Positions 1 through 11,745 of a stretch of DNA of 64,000 nt are shown here, piece by piece. Position 1 is the stretch's first letter. Every line of letters begins with the position of its first letter. Origin of the DNA: Aphis gossypii (lineage: Eukaryota > Arthropoda > Insecta > Hemiptera > Aphididae); NCBI RefSeq assembly GCF_020184175.1, contig NC_065530.1, positions 75,927,260 to 75,991,259 of the forward strand, read 5' to 3'. Position numbers and translations under genes: made by a program. The notes under the pieces are model-generated. The model did not search any database. It saw nothing but the letters and a program-made list of their open reading frames with translations, and was not told where the DNA came from.

Positions 1-2470
1 ATATGGCCGTGATCCATAGTCTGAGAATCTTTAATCAGAGGTCTATGAGTATAGTATAATTGATATCTTCTTCGACAGTTTAGTAAATTACAGTTTACTA
101 TGTGTGAGTAAAAAATGTCACAACCACACGTCCACACAACATAATATGTATAGGTTGCAATGTTAATAATATGTCATCAACTGACGTATTTTGGAATAGG
201 TTTGTGGTTTTGAGGCGGTGGTGTCTATTTTACAAATTTAATCTTCCTCTAGGCTTGACGCGAATCATTATCTATCAGGATATAGTCAATAATTATAAAA
301 ATAAACAAAGGTCTATAAAAAGCTCAAAAACTCTCCAGGTTTCTAAAATTATTCTTTTTTAAATTTAAACAAAATAAAAAAATCAATTTGTTTATTAACT
401 GGTTTAGTTTAAAATGCACCCCCCTCCCCCCACAAAGTATCGATTAGTTAAATTTTTTTTTACCAGAAACCATCTCTAATATTAAAAATCAAAGTATTTT
501 TATAGTCCCTAAAGACAGACAGAAAAACACATTAAAAATAGTACATTCTAAAAGATAACGCAGAGAGTTACTATGAATAACATGTTTTATTACTATATAA
601 GTATGATATTATGTGATTAACAATCGCTCATTTGACTTTAAACAATTGTTTTAAGTAATGACAAATGTTGTGAATAAAACCAAATATCAGCGTGGAAAAG
701 AGAGATAACGTTTATTGCATTGTTGATGTAATATGTATATATACCTACTATAATAATAAGAAAGTTATTACATAAGTTGATTACACTTTGTGTGGAAGAT
801 AACGGATTTCGCGTTATTTTCTTTGAGAAATGTTTTGCTAAAACGTCTGTTGAAAAGTTTGAGATAATTGTTTGCTGTACTATATGTGTTCGAATCGGAC
901 GTTTTAATTTAAAATCAAACCATCCTAAGCGGATGCGGCTATAGTGCGGCTACAATGTAATACATAAAGTACACAGTATTGAAAATTCGAGGATGAGTTC
1001 ACAAATACAAATTCTAAGTAAATTCCTATTTGAGTACGAATGAGAGTGATTAATGTTATGTGTAGAACAAAAAAATAATATTTTAATTATCTATTAAAAC
1101 GCCATGTTAACTTTCGTTAAACAAATATTACCTATTTGAATGATCTTTTGGGACGTTTCTAGTAATATTTATACTATATATATTTATATAAATGTGTACA
1201 TCATAATATAATATAAAAAATTATCGGTCAGGATTTATATACTCGTAATATAATACAACACAATTTGAATATTTAAAATTAGTATAGGTAAGTTAATTTA
1301 TTTCTTAAATTGTATTAAATATTATCATGGACAAATCGAGTATTATAATTGATTGACAATACTTTGTTATCAGTTGAGATTTTGAATTTTATATAAGTGC
1401 TATAAATATTTGAAATATTTAATTGCTATAAAAAAAAAAAAAAATCAAAATATTAAATTATTTTAGCTGGATAAAATTATAATATCCTTGTAAGTTTATT
1501 AATAGCTACTATTTTTTATAAAATTGTATTATTTTTATTTTTTATTGCACGATGAAACTATTCGTGTGTTCATTTTTAATTAAAAGAAACTTCATAAGCA
1601 ATAATATGAACATTAAAAAAAATCTTTACAGAATTTTTTTTTTTTTAGAAATATAAAATTTGTAATTTTATGCTAGTAAAATATAATAAGCAAATATGAT
1701 GGCATAATAATATATTCAATTATTTGCATGCGATTTTCATGAATGATATGAGGAGTGAGACCATCCATTGTGGAACCCAATGGTCAATACCTAAGATGAT
1801 AATTATTTTAAGGACTTATTTAAGTAAAACTATATTTAAAAAAAATGTTTAATTGTTATATATTATTAAACATATTTCAAATTTTTACAGATCGCATATT
1901 TTAGTGACGGTAAATTAATAATGAATAATGATTAGTAGATGGCGTAGATCACACATTAAAATAGTGCCCAAATATTGTATATATTATAATTGTATCTAAA
2001 TTAATATTATTTATTATTTGCTGTAACTTATTGTACTTTTGATCCACAAAGAATTTATATTTGATTCATCATTTACACACTGAAATAAATTGTTATTAAT
2101 TAGTATTTGAAGTAATTTATTATTGTTGTCGTAATAAAATATGAGCTACAACACTCGACTACAATATAATTATTAATTAGCGATGACGTTGTTATTGCGT
2201 TTTGATTTTGATAAGCATTATTTTTTCGCATGAAAATCATTGAAAAATATATATTAATACTTGCTAGTTTGTACTATCTATACAGGTTATTAAATCTAGA
2301 TAGTGGTATAGTTGATTACTTTTTTATAACTTTACTGTATGTTGATGGTGGAAGATAAAACGACGTCGTTAGTACGTTGTCAAACAAAAGTTATTACACA
2401 TTATAATAAGCTTTGTTATATACTTTTGGAAGAAAAAAAATGTAAAGAAAAAAGTTGTAGTTTTAAAAAA
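1..2470. other. AT-rich non-coding stretch
   Basis: I see no convincing gene here. A 63-codon plus-strand frame at 171-362 starts with a true ATG, but its second half is simple AT-rich sequence and no splice signals support it. The stretch holds one copy of a dispersed repeat (361-550), a G-free C-rich run near 419-431, poly-A runs near 1431 and poly-T near 1635. It is probably intergenic, or 3' of the minus-strand candidate that begins at 5232. Confidence 0.6.
361..550 (+). repeat. Dispersed repeat, family A, copy 1
   Basis: This copy shares an ordered set of landmarks with 11520-11745 and 36480-36680. They are an AT-rich stretch, a TTTTTTTACCAGA-like segment, AAAAATCAAAGTATTTTTA, a CCCTAAAG block, GACAGACAG, then an ACACATTA...A tail. 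The copies are clearly diverged, so the family is old. No ORF runs through it. I read it as a non-autonomous mobile element. Its termini are not defined because no target duplication is visible. Confidence 0.45.
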
Positions 2471-2597
2471 ATTCATTATTGATGCTGGACTTTCCACGAC
2501 GGCATCTTCGCAAACATCCATATCATCTGCCGGAAGGACGATATTAATTTTATTCCCATCGCCGTCCGTCACTGTTTTTTTAGGATGAATATACAAC
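2471..2597 (-). CDS. Candidate second coding exon, unknown protein
   Basis: On the minus strand an acceptor (ACATGCAG, cut before 2597) is followed by a clean open frame encoding LYIHPKKTVTDGDGNK, then a stretch rich in D, E, V and P that ends in ESPASIMN near 2471. GC content and codon variety are well above the flanks, which supports real coding. The frame stays open into a poly-T region (to 2372) that reads as a run of Phe and is unlikely to be coding. A donor at AAAA|GTATAT (about 2421) would include that run. If 5180-5232 is the upstream exon, the phases fit exactly. I do not recognise the protein. It is acidic and hydrophilic, with no membrane segment or named motif. Confidence 0.4.
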
Positions 2598-5179
2598 CTG
2601 CATGTGAGTATAAAAATAATTCTACGAGTTACAATCGTTACTATCTTATGCCCTATTGCATATGTCTGTAATACATTATGTTAAATATTGTTAAAGCTAT
2701 TAGTATAATATTATTTTCGATTTATTTGAAGGTGACATTGAGAATTATTTTATATCAATCAACGCTCGTACAATTTTAATCCTAGGATTCATCAAACGAC
2801 ATATTGCAATATTATTATTTGTCATAAAATAACTTAAATTATGATAATAATGAAAAAATTAAAACACAGACGTTGAAAAAATAAAATATCCATTTGATTT
2901 AAAAACACCACCGGGAAATGTCCACGGATGTGGTACATGTTTTTTTTCTACTCCAAAACAAAATGCAAAAAAACTTCATTCATTTTTTCCCCTTTAAGCT
3001 TGCCATAATAGGTTTTCATTCTTTTGACGCACTATTCAAACACATTTGTGTACTTATAGTTTATACTATTATATTTATATAATATATACATTGCCTATAT
3101 CGGACAACGTTTACAGCCCGACTACAGATTCTTGTTTTCCATTTTTAATGTAAACACCACTCAACTTTTTTTTTTTATAGTCAGTCATATACATATATAG
3201 AAATGACTCATCTGACATTTGTGAAAATGTATATAACAAATAACATTTAAAGTGTAAACGCTATATTACGGTCAAATTCTGAAATATTTTTTAAGGAATT
3301 CTTTGTTTTTGTCTATTGACATTTTAAGTTTTATATACGATTTACTTTTATTATTTTACTATGACATATGATTTTTCTTTTATGAAAATATCATAAGTGA
3401 GACTAAAAACTATATGTGAATGTATTATTAATAATTATATCTTTCAATAAACTTGAAATAATTATCATTATTATTTTACAAACAGCATACAAACTAAAAT
3501 TAATATAATATTAAACAAGTTTAAAATTAATCAAAAGTACAAATATCTAAATGTCAGATGATTGATTTTTTTATACACACATTTTTTCATAATATTATTG
3601 TTTATGATTTTGAACGGAGCGTGAAATGTATTGGTATTACAGTACCTAAAAAAATTGATTTTTTTTTGTTCTGTCTGTTTTAAAGCTAAACAATTGTTTT
3701 AATCTTTAACACTTGATTTTGTGCTATTGTTGTAACTTATAATTCAAAAAGATATGACGGACTTATTATTTTCAGCGAATAATTATTTAAGGATTTTCAT
3801 TTACACAATACAATTTGAAAAATATTGAAAATGAATTAAAAACATTTATAGACATTTGAAAACTGATAATTTTTTAGTTTTGTTTCTATAGCACAATCAT
3901 ACTATAAAGCGTCTGTATTCAAAACTTATCAAATACCTATATTTTATAAAGAATTTAATATATGATCATAATTATAAAAAATAAACGTAAATGTACTTAT
4001 TTTGAATACATTTTATAGTAAATTATTACATTTTTGAGCACACTTTTGTGTTAAAATAATTTATATTTTTCAAACAAAAAGTAAATCAATTAAAAGTGGT
4101 CCAAAGACCACACCTGATAATAATCTATTTAAAAATAAAAAGTCACTTTACTATAATTTAGTTTTTACTGTGCGAGGTAGGTAGTTTAAAATATTTTTTT
4201 AAACTTTTCCACTTATCAGTAGTTAAATTATTGGGTCAATAAATAATAATTATAATATTCAATCATGAAACATTTTTGATATGCGTCACTTAATTTTATT
4301 GACTTAAATTTATTACCATAACACGTCATATTGTAGCACTGTTAACTAACAGAAAAAAAAATGGTACGAGAGTAAATTTTAATTATATTCCCATTACTGA
4401 GATATTATAGTAAATACTATTTAAAGCTTAAAATAAGAAAGTATTTCCCTAATAATTATAATATATAATTATCAAAATAAAGTAAAGACTCAATAGATTC
4501 ATAATCATACAACAATATTATTAAAGAGAGTGGTGGGTGGATTTAAAACTATCCAAAAATTGTTAAAATTTTGGTAACAGATGTGATCACGTTTTCTTAA
4601 TAATATGTGTGTGAAATTCGAAAATTCGAAAATAGTTATTTGTTAAGTGATTTTGTACATTATCTGTTGTAAATTTTTCAATTAGAAAATTAAAATGTGA
4701 AACACACTTTGTTTGTTTGGTGTTGTAATGAAATGCAATATTATATTATTTTAAATTGTTGAACATTAGATGATTTGAAAAATACCCAAAATATTATTTT
4801 AACTTCACTCAAAGACTAAATAATTATGAAACATGATAATTCATTTATGTATACAGGTAGGTAAGACCACTGAAAATTGTTGTGACAGTACCTATACCTA
4901 CTACACAAATTATTTCAAATAAAATAAAATATTCTTTTAATGTAAAAAAATAGGCATTTAACATCGTAAATAATGTAACCAGTAGGCCCACATTGCTCAC
5001 AAACGTTTCTTTTTTGATTCAAAATCTACAATTTGTTATTGCAAAAAACAGGATAAAAAAAAAAAAATTGAAACAATAACGTCTTGCCTTAATAATGGAG
5101 ACTATATTATAGCTACCGATCAGCATGCCGCATCCTTGTATTTTATTTATTATTGTATTATAGTGACACACGCACCTAC
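2598..5179 (-). other. Inferred intron of the minus-strand candidate
   Basis: This AT-rich sequence lies between a donor (CG|GTAGGT, minus strand, at 5179) and an acceptor (TGCAG at 2598). It contains no GC-richer island and no convincing ORF. The intron call depends entirely on the two flanking exon calls. If those are wrong, this is plain non-coding DNA. Confidence 0.3.
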
Positions 5180-5232
5180 CGAACGTCAATAACTCTTGCG
5201 TTGGTACGTGACATTTTGAAACAGACGACCAT
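5180..5232 (-). CDS. Candidate first coding exon (start ATG)
   Basis: On the minus strand an ATG at 5232 opens a frame MVVCFKMSRTNARVIDV, then two bases (CG), then a donor GTAGGT. A second in-frame Met at codon 7 is an alternative start. The exon ends in phase 2. The next candidate exon at 2597 supplies one base (G) and continues in frame as Arg-Leu-Tyr-Ile-His, so the two join without a shift. The surrounding 5100-5350 block is GC-richer than its flanks, as expected of a 5' end. A competing donor (CTG|GTAAGA) lies about 15 bases upstream of the ATG, near 5246, and may serve a 5' UTR exon. The product is unrecognised. Confidence 0.3.
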
Positions 5233-7391
5233 TTTAAGTCTTACCAGTAGACCAGACGTCACTACTTGGATCTGATGTGGTCAGTCAACACATCATATTG
5301 GGCATTAGAGATGTTTCATTATGTATTGTGGACGTAGAAATATGAAACAAAAAAAATGTCGTCGGTCAACTATAAGCTACATGGAGAAATCAACTAACTT
5401 GTCGAGGAACGGGTATAATAGTTAAATACTACTCATTTAATACCAATAGGCACTTAATCATTATTTTTTTCGAATTTCATTCGTGCTGTCAATGCATATG
5501 GTACAATGAATGAATGAATGATGGAGTAATTTATTTTTTAGTGTAATCGCTAACACTATTGACCATAGCACACCACTGCACACTGTGTACAGTATCTACC
5601 AACCTTTATAAGTTTTAACCATAGTTTTTCATTTTCATTCACCATTATACGATTATATTTGGCTGAATTACTCAATTTAAATACGTTCGACAGTAAAATT
5701 TATTAATATTATTATATTTCAAAATAATGGTTTAGTCTCTATAGTCTATGGTGACTAATGACCATATAGTGTATATTATTATAAAATATATTGAAATTGA
5801 AACAAATAATTACCTGCGATTTTTCAATTTTTTATAATCTTTATAAACATAGTATTATATTTATTCACATATATTATATATATATATAACTATAAAAGCA
5901 TTAACATTTAAAAAAAAAGTTTAAATATAATAGATTATACGTATTTTTCAACGTTTAATATTTAATATGCATACAAATTTATCCATCATTTTATTGTTTT
6001 ACAGATTGTAATCACTACCTATAGATATTACTATTGTTATTTTGGAATTAAATCACTTTTGCAGTTTCGAATTTAAAGTAAAACGTATTTTTTACAGTTA
6101 ATTATAATATTAAAACCATAACTTAATTTACTATGTTATTTCATGTTCTCAGAGAGAATAATATACTAATTTGAAAATTGTAGTCATGGTTCTATACTTA
6201 CAAAAAACTTTGTTCTTGTGTACGCACGTGTTTAATAATATGTAAACCGTCATATTATGTTATTTTAACAATTCTTTAAAAATGAAATTATTTGTTATGA
6301 TTCAATAAAAAATGTTTTTAAACATAATGAATTTTAAAAAATTAAAAAAACTTAAAATATACGTTGGTTTTATTTTTTATTAATTATTAAAATTTTATCT
6401 TTTAGGTTTTTAAATACATAATTCCAAAAAGAACAAATAAATTGGGTGATTGAAAATTCAGATAGTCGATTTGCACTATTCATTTCTGAGTAGTATTGTG
6501 GTTTTAGTATCGTTTTCGTTCAGAAAATAAAAATAAGCAGAGGAGCTCAGTATGTTTTTATATATAAATAATTATATAAAACTTTGTTAAAAATAAAGTG
6601 TTCACAAAAAAAATGTACAAATACGATATTGAACATACATTTAGTATTGATATACATACGTGCATATAAAATTAACAGCTTAGTTCTTGAAAAAATTTGC
6701 TTCATACTTTAATTAAACTGAACAAAGATTAAGAAAAAATTGCTACCAGTTTTAAGTTTATGGATGGACGTGGAGGAAATATTTAAAGAAGTAGATATAA
6801 CAAAAATTAACATAAAATCAATAAACTGAATTACCTATTTCTCTGAGCCGTCTCAGAATTGTTTTATGATGAGTAAAAAATACGAATGTACATTTCTTTA
6901 TACCAAGTTTGTAATTCTAACTTATTCACTAAACATATGTTGTAATAAGAGTACATATCTCAAGACACAAAATGTATGGCTTTGATGTCATAAACATTAA
7001 AATTTCTTCGTAAATATCAATATAAAATAAAAAAAAAACATGCCTAAATCAACCTTTTTTATTGCTGGTTATTTCCAAGCTAAGTTACAATATATTAATC
7101 AAATTTGGAATAGATTATTCATAGTACTGGGTATGTCAATTAAAATAAAATTTTATAGTAGTTCATACAACAATTTTAAAATATGGTAGTCTTAAACCAT
7201 GTTCACTACATTAAAATATTATGTTTTTTACAATGAACTATAGTTACTTATGAATAACTAACTTATTATTATAATGTTATATAGTTTTGTACAAAAATCT
7301 ACAAGAATAATGAAAATTAATAAAAACAAAATGTAGATGTTCAAAAGTCATCATTGACAACAATTATTTTGCAGTTTTGGCAAAGTTGATC
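5233..7391. other. Non-coding stretch with possible promoter of the minus-strand candidate
   Basis: 5233-5350 is moderately GC-rich and could hold the promoter or 5' UTR of the minus-strand gene. It is followed by a short (GAAT)n run at 5506-5520. The remainder to 7391 is AT-rich, with long A/T runs. No ORF or splice pair stands out. Confidence 0.4.
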
Positions 7392-8110
7392 GAGAGTCCT
7401 CAAATATCCTTCAGAATTGTAGCAGGTACTCAGTATTTCTATTAAATAAATACTACAAATTAAAAATTAGGTTTCTGCTTTTTAATTTTAGATGAAATAA
7501 TATGACATATTTTTCAGTTCAAAGAATTGCCAAAACCCTATTTATAAACTTCAAGCAAATGACTATGAAAGGTTTATCAATGACTATAACTCAATTTTAT
7601 TGCACATTGTATGGTAAAATTATACAAAGATTTACAATTTTCAATAAAGATTTTTTGAACTGATACGGAAAAATTCTACTTAAATGAACAAATTAACCAC
7701 CAATCATTATTAGATTAATGGAATGATTCAAATCTCCATTAGATGAATTATACCATTAAGCAAGTTTGTTGAGGTGTAAACGTTTGTTGTGGAATTATAA
7801 ATAAAAATTTAATTGTTGCATATTTTGTTGAGAAAAATTTTAATGGCATTAAGTATCTTAATTTTTGGAATGATGATTTACTCATATTGTTAGAAAATAT
7901 TTCACTCGTATAGCATTTGACTTTGATTTGGCAACATGATGGTGCACCATCACATAATAGCTTGTGTGAGTGTGTATACTTAGGACCACAACGATAAAAA
8001 TAAATGATTGTTGTGACAAAATTAAAAATTCAATTATTAAAAAGTCTTCATCCATCGAGATATTGAAGCCTTTACATTTTTGTTTATCTGAAAATGGTAA
8101 GAAATTTTAA
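7392..8110 (+). pseudogene. Decayed transposase, Tc1/mariner (IS630) superfamily
   Basis: Three plus-strand frames joined by indels read as a DDE transposase of the type common in insect genomes. Around 7525-7590 there is YKLQANDYERFI, the linker after the DNA-binding region. From 7674 there is FYLNEQINHQ, then VNVCCGII at 7776. The best landmark is IWQHDGAPSHN at about 7926-7958, which matches the family's conserved catalytic W-Q-x-D-G-A-P-x-H block around the second aspartate. From 8000 there is a C-terminal piece, INDCCDKIKNS...LSENGKKF, ending at a stop (8108-8110). Premature stops are frequent, several at former Trp codons. The stretch between the second Asp block and the C-terminus is deleted, and the third catalytic acidic residue with it. 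The N-terminal DNA-binding helices are missing or unrecognisable before 7392. This copy is dead. Family knowledge supports the superfamily call; the subfamily is not decided. Confidence 0.8.
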
Positions 8111-8585
8111 CACAAATTAAAATATTAATAACACATAATTTATTTTTTATTAAAATTGTTTAAAATCAAATGTACAAGTATATAATATGTATTTTACGTG
8201 TTGTTCATTCACAATCAAGAAGTTTGTTAAAAATTTAAAAATTCTACGTGGACGTCTCACCAAAACATATACGCACATGACGGTCGTGATGTATATTTAA
8301 TATTTATATAGATCGTTTTCGCGATACCTAAGGTGGTTAACGCGTGGCGTTTAAGTCACACCCACTTCATGACTTCCGGTTGACGAGTGATCGTTCGGGA
8401 GAGCCAACCGCCAGAGTACTTTATTAATCTATGAACGTTCGTCTAAGATGTAACCTAACGCGTATCCATGAATTAACGATTATGATTTAAGTCACTGCTT
8501 ATTTAAATAAATGAAGCAATATGTAGACCATAAAATCTGTAGTGTAACATACCTTGAATTGTGTTTATTGCATTATTACTTACCT
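8111..8585. other. Spacer with a CpG-containing block
   Basis: 8215-8465 is markedly richer in G+C and CpG than its surroundings and has several CGCG/ACGCG strings. It has no long frame. It lies between the transposase fossil and a small inverted-repeat element, so it may be the 3' part of the same transposon insertion. It could instead be host regulatory DNA. No inverted terminal repeat matching the transposase side was found by eye. Confidence 0.4.
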
Positions 8586-8876
8586 CAGTGGCGTAGGTAA
8601 AGGGGATTTCGGAAGGTTCAAACCCCCTGCCATTACCAAAATCTCAATTAATATAATAGGTAGGTAATAATTAGGTAAAAATAAAAATCGTTTTTAATTA
8701 AAAAAAAAATATATATATTCGTGAATATTTTAATAATAATACTCATCCGAGTAAAGATTTAGTGATACTAATTTTACAAAAATGCGTTTAGTATGTACAG
8801 CAGTCAGCAATTACAATCTAGTACAAATGGTTGAATGTCAAACCCCCTTCATAAATAATATATACCTACGTCACTG
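8586..8876. mobile_element. MITE-like element with 14-bp inverted ends
   Basis: The left end CAGTGGCGTAGGTA (8586-8599) and right end TACCTACGTCACTG (8863-8876) are inverted repeats with a single mismatch, 291 bp apart overall. The interior has no coding frame. It contains a C-run motif near both ends (CAAACCCCCT near 8619 and AAACCCCCTTC near 8840). Ends beginning CAGTGGCGTAG are a widespread type in insect small DNA transposons. No clear target-site duplication is visible (left flank ACTTACCT, right flank ATTTATAT), which suggests an old copy. It is non-autonomous by content. Confidence 0.75.
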
Positions 8877-11519
8877 ATTTATATACCCATTCAAATGTTA
8901 TATCCTAAGTACCTATACATTTATACTATACATTTTATAGTATAATTTAATGGGTAGTATAAATAACACGGCGTAATATTCATTTTCAGTATTATGTCTT
9001 TTATGTTAAACTCTATTTAAGTTATGTATGATGTATCTTACATTTTGAAATATATTCCTTACTACTAATATAAATAATTTCCTACCTAACTAATAAGTGA
9101 TATTATATTTCGATATTATTTTTCAAATAATAATATGGACAATATGGTATAGTGTACATTGTACTTAACTTTTAACTACATATTCTAGTAACCAATAACT
9201 ACACGTCATAACCTACTATAATCAAATCGATAAATACATACATTCTAATTATAAACAAAAACACAGTATACCTAAAAATTTTATTGTTTCTTTCTAGTTG
9301 CTATATTATATATAATATTTTAGTATCTTGCAGCAGCCAAGGTATGGAGATAACAACAATCGACTTGTGAAGTTTCCTCCACATCCTCAGCGGTTTAAGA
9401 AATATCTACCGACATAAATATAAATAACGTTAAGGGATAATGATGCTTTAAGCTTAGCGTTAGAAGATAGTTATACGATATCGTATTCTTTGTCAGGCTA
9501 TGACAAGGAAATGGATACCGAAACCAGTATTTACACTGTATAGTGTATAATAGTGTATAAAGTGTAGTGTATATACGTATTATAGTACCTATATACAATA
9601 AATAATAATATTACATAAGAACGAATTCTTCATAATTTTATCGTCGATTTTATTTTGTTAAAATATAATTAGATATAATAATGCACTTATGTGTATTGCA
9701 TTTATCTCAAAGAATGAATTTGTTATGTAAAAATATTTGCACTGTATGAAAGGTTTATTTATGATGCGAGGAGGAGATGACAATAACCGACTTAAGAAAA
9801 TTTACCTTGGTGAAATGATGCAGAGCAATTATGTAACAACTTTTTTTCTTATATATTTTTTTTAAATTTAGATTTTATAATACAATTATGCTCACTTATT
9901 GTCTGTATCTTCTACCCATACCATCTTATATGAAAAAGAAATAGTTTTTGTCTTAGTACAATGTAATTCGTTTATTGAAAATACTACTTAGAACTCAAGA
10001 TGATTTTTTCTCCAAAAATGTATGATAATTACTATTGATTTTCTTGAGTTATTTTTTTCGTATGCTTTAATACGATTGATTATATTTTATTTGCTAACTT
10101 TTATTTTTACTACTACTTATTATTATATATTTATACGATTCACAGATAAATGAAGAATCAAAATAGTGAAGTGCATTTAAAGTCAACAAAGATGAATTGG
10201 GTAGGTTAACAACTTAAATTTTGTTTTAGTTTGCCATTTTTTCTTCTTTTCTTTGACGTCTATGATGCATTTATATACCTATTATGACATGCAGTATGTC
10301 CAACTACTTAGAAGATAGACAATTATTTTCGGCTTAAGTGTAAACCACATACATTGGTCATGATTCATTATTTCCACAAATTCTTTGGAAACAAGAACGC
10401 CAAGAACCATCGTTAAATCCAAAGCACACGGTAATTTAGTAACTTACTATTTTATTAATATACAATAGGAACTTGTTAATATATTTAGCTGCTTTAATTT
10501 AATATGTCTTTTTATAATAAAAATTTTATTTTTAAGAACTACCCATAGAACAGAAGTTTTTCAAGGAACCTACAATGCCCAATTTTATAACACACATCTT
10601 CCACGCATGTATTAATTTCTGCTTAGAAGGAAATCTAGACACAAACCGAAAATGAAGCCAATTGAAAACAGTATTATTAAAATAGTAGCAAACAAATATT
10701 ATGATCATATTATTTCAATAATTAAATTGATTATTACAAAGAATTTGAACAAACCAAAGATATTTAAAATTAATTAGAAATAGGTACTTGAGAAATAAAT
10801 TTAAATTGTATTTTATTGATACTGAAAACTAATAATGATATATTTTTTTAAAATTAACATATATTTTTATATTTTAAGGTATAGTATATTACACAATTTG
10901 CGTTGTAAAATAATGTAATTTGTGAATAATTTATAGTTATCAATTAATAATTTTAATTTATAAATTTACAAACAATTTTGTAATCGGTAACAAATTGACG
11001 CTGCAATGTAGCATGAATGTTAATAGATAAAAATGTTCGCAATTGTATTGTTTCCATAATGACTAAACAGTGATATATGACGTATATATATATTATATGT
11101 ATATGGATGTTTCAAACGATTAATGATTGTTTAAGTTTTTACTGAATCCTTCTGAAAAACCAATTAAGACTAATTAAAAAACAAAATGCAAATAAAAAAA
11201 GAAAAAGCTTATAGTTTATTTAACTAACCGTAAAACGTTATTAATACTTGTTTAAGAAAACAATGAATCGTTACCCTGTTTATATTTACAATTAACAGAA
11301 TACATTTAAGTTTTTCTGTAATAAATCTGTTATAGACCGAAAATATAATAAAAATAATTGTAATTTTTACCGTATTTGTAAACTATACTCTGTTTAGGAT
11401 TATACAATAAAAAAAAATGTATGTTTTTCACCTAAAATTTGAAATTAAAAAGTCAATGTCTAGTTTGTAGGTATCATTTAACATGATATTAGATATTTTA
11501 ATTTTTTTGAATAATGAAT
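8877..11519. other. AT-rich non-coding stretch
   Basis: No gene is supported here. A minus-strand open frame at 9395-9598 is low-complexity (repeated Tyr/Thr/Ile from a GTGTATA-rich run at 9537-9575) and has no splice support. A short, diverged tandem of TAGTGTATAA units is visible at 9541-9570. Confidence 0.5.
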
Positions 11520-11745
11520 TTGCATAAAAGTTCCCGTTTTTCCTTATTTTTTTTTTTTTTGTTTTTTCCCGATTATTTTTAAAATTATTAAGAATTTTTT
11601 AATTTCAAACTTACCAAAGTTCCAAATAAATCAATTTTTTACTAGAGACTAACCCAAAAGTTAAAAATCAAAATATTTTTACTGACCCAAAGGTGATGAC
11701 TGATGACAGACACCAAAAATAAATACACATTATTGTAAAATCAAA
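11520..11745 (+). repeat. Dispersed repeat, family A, copy 2
   Basis: The landmarks are in the same order as at 361-550 and 36480-36680: a CCCG-containing AT-rich leader, TCAATTTTTTACTAGAGAC, AAAAATCAAAATATTTTTACTG, ACCCAAAGGTGATGAC, GACAGACACC, then AAATACACATTATTGTAAAATC. The closest partner is the 36.5 kb copy, with which it shares AAAGGTGA...GACA...ACATTATTGTAAA. It is non-coding. Confidence 0.55.

Noticed and set aside
885..900. B-box-like GTTCGAATC
   Set aside because: The flanking bases cannot form a T stem and there is no A box or acceptor stem upstream.
8335..8415. tRNA-like A-box string TGGTTAACGCG
   Set aside because: No B box with the invariant GTTCRANNC follows at the right distance, and no acceptor stem can be formed.
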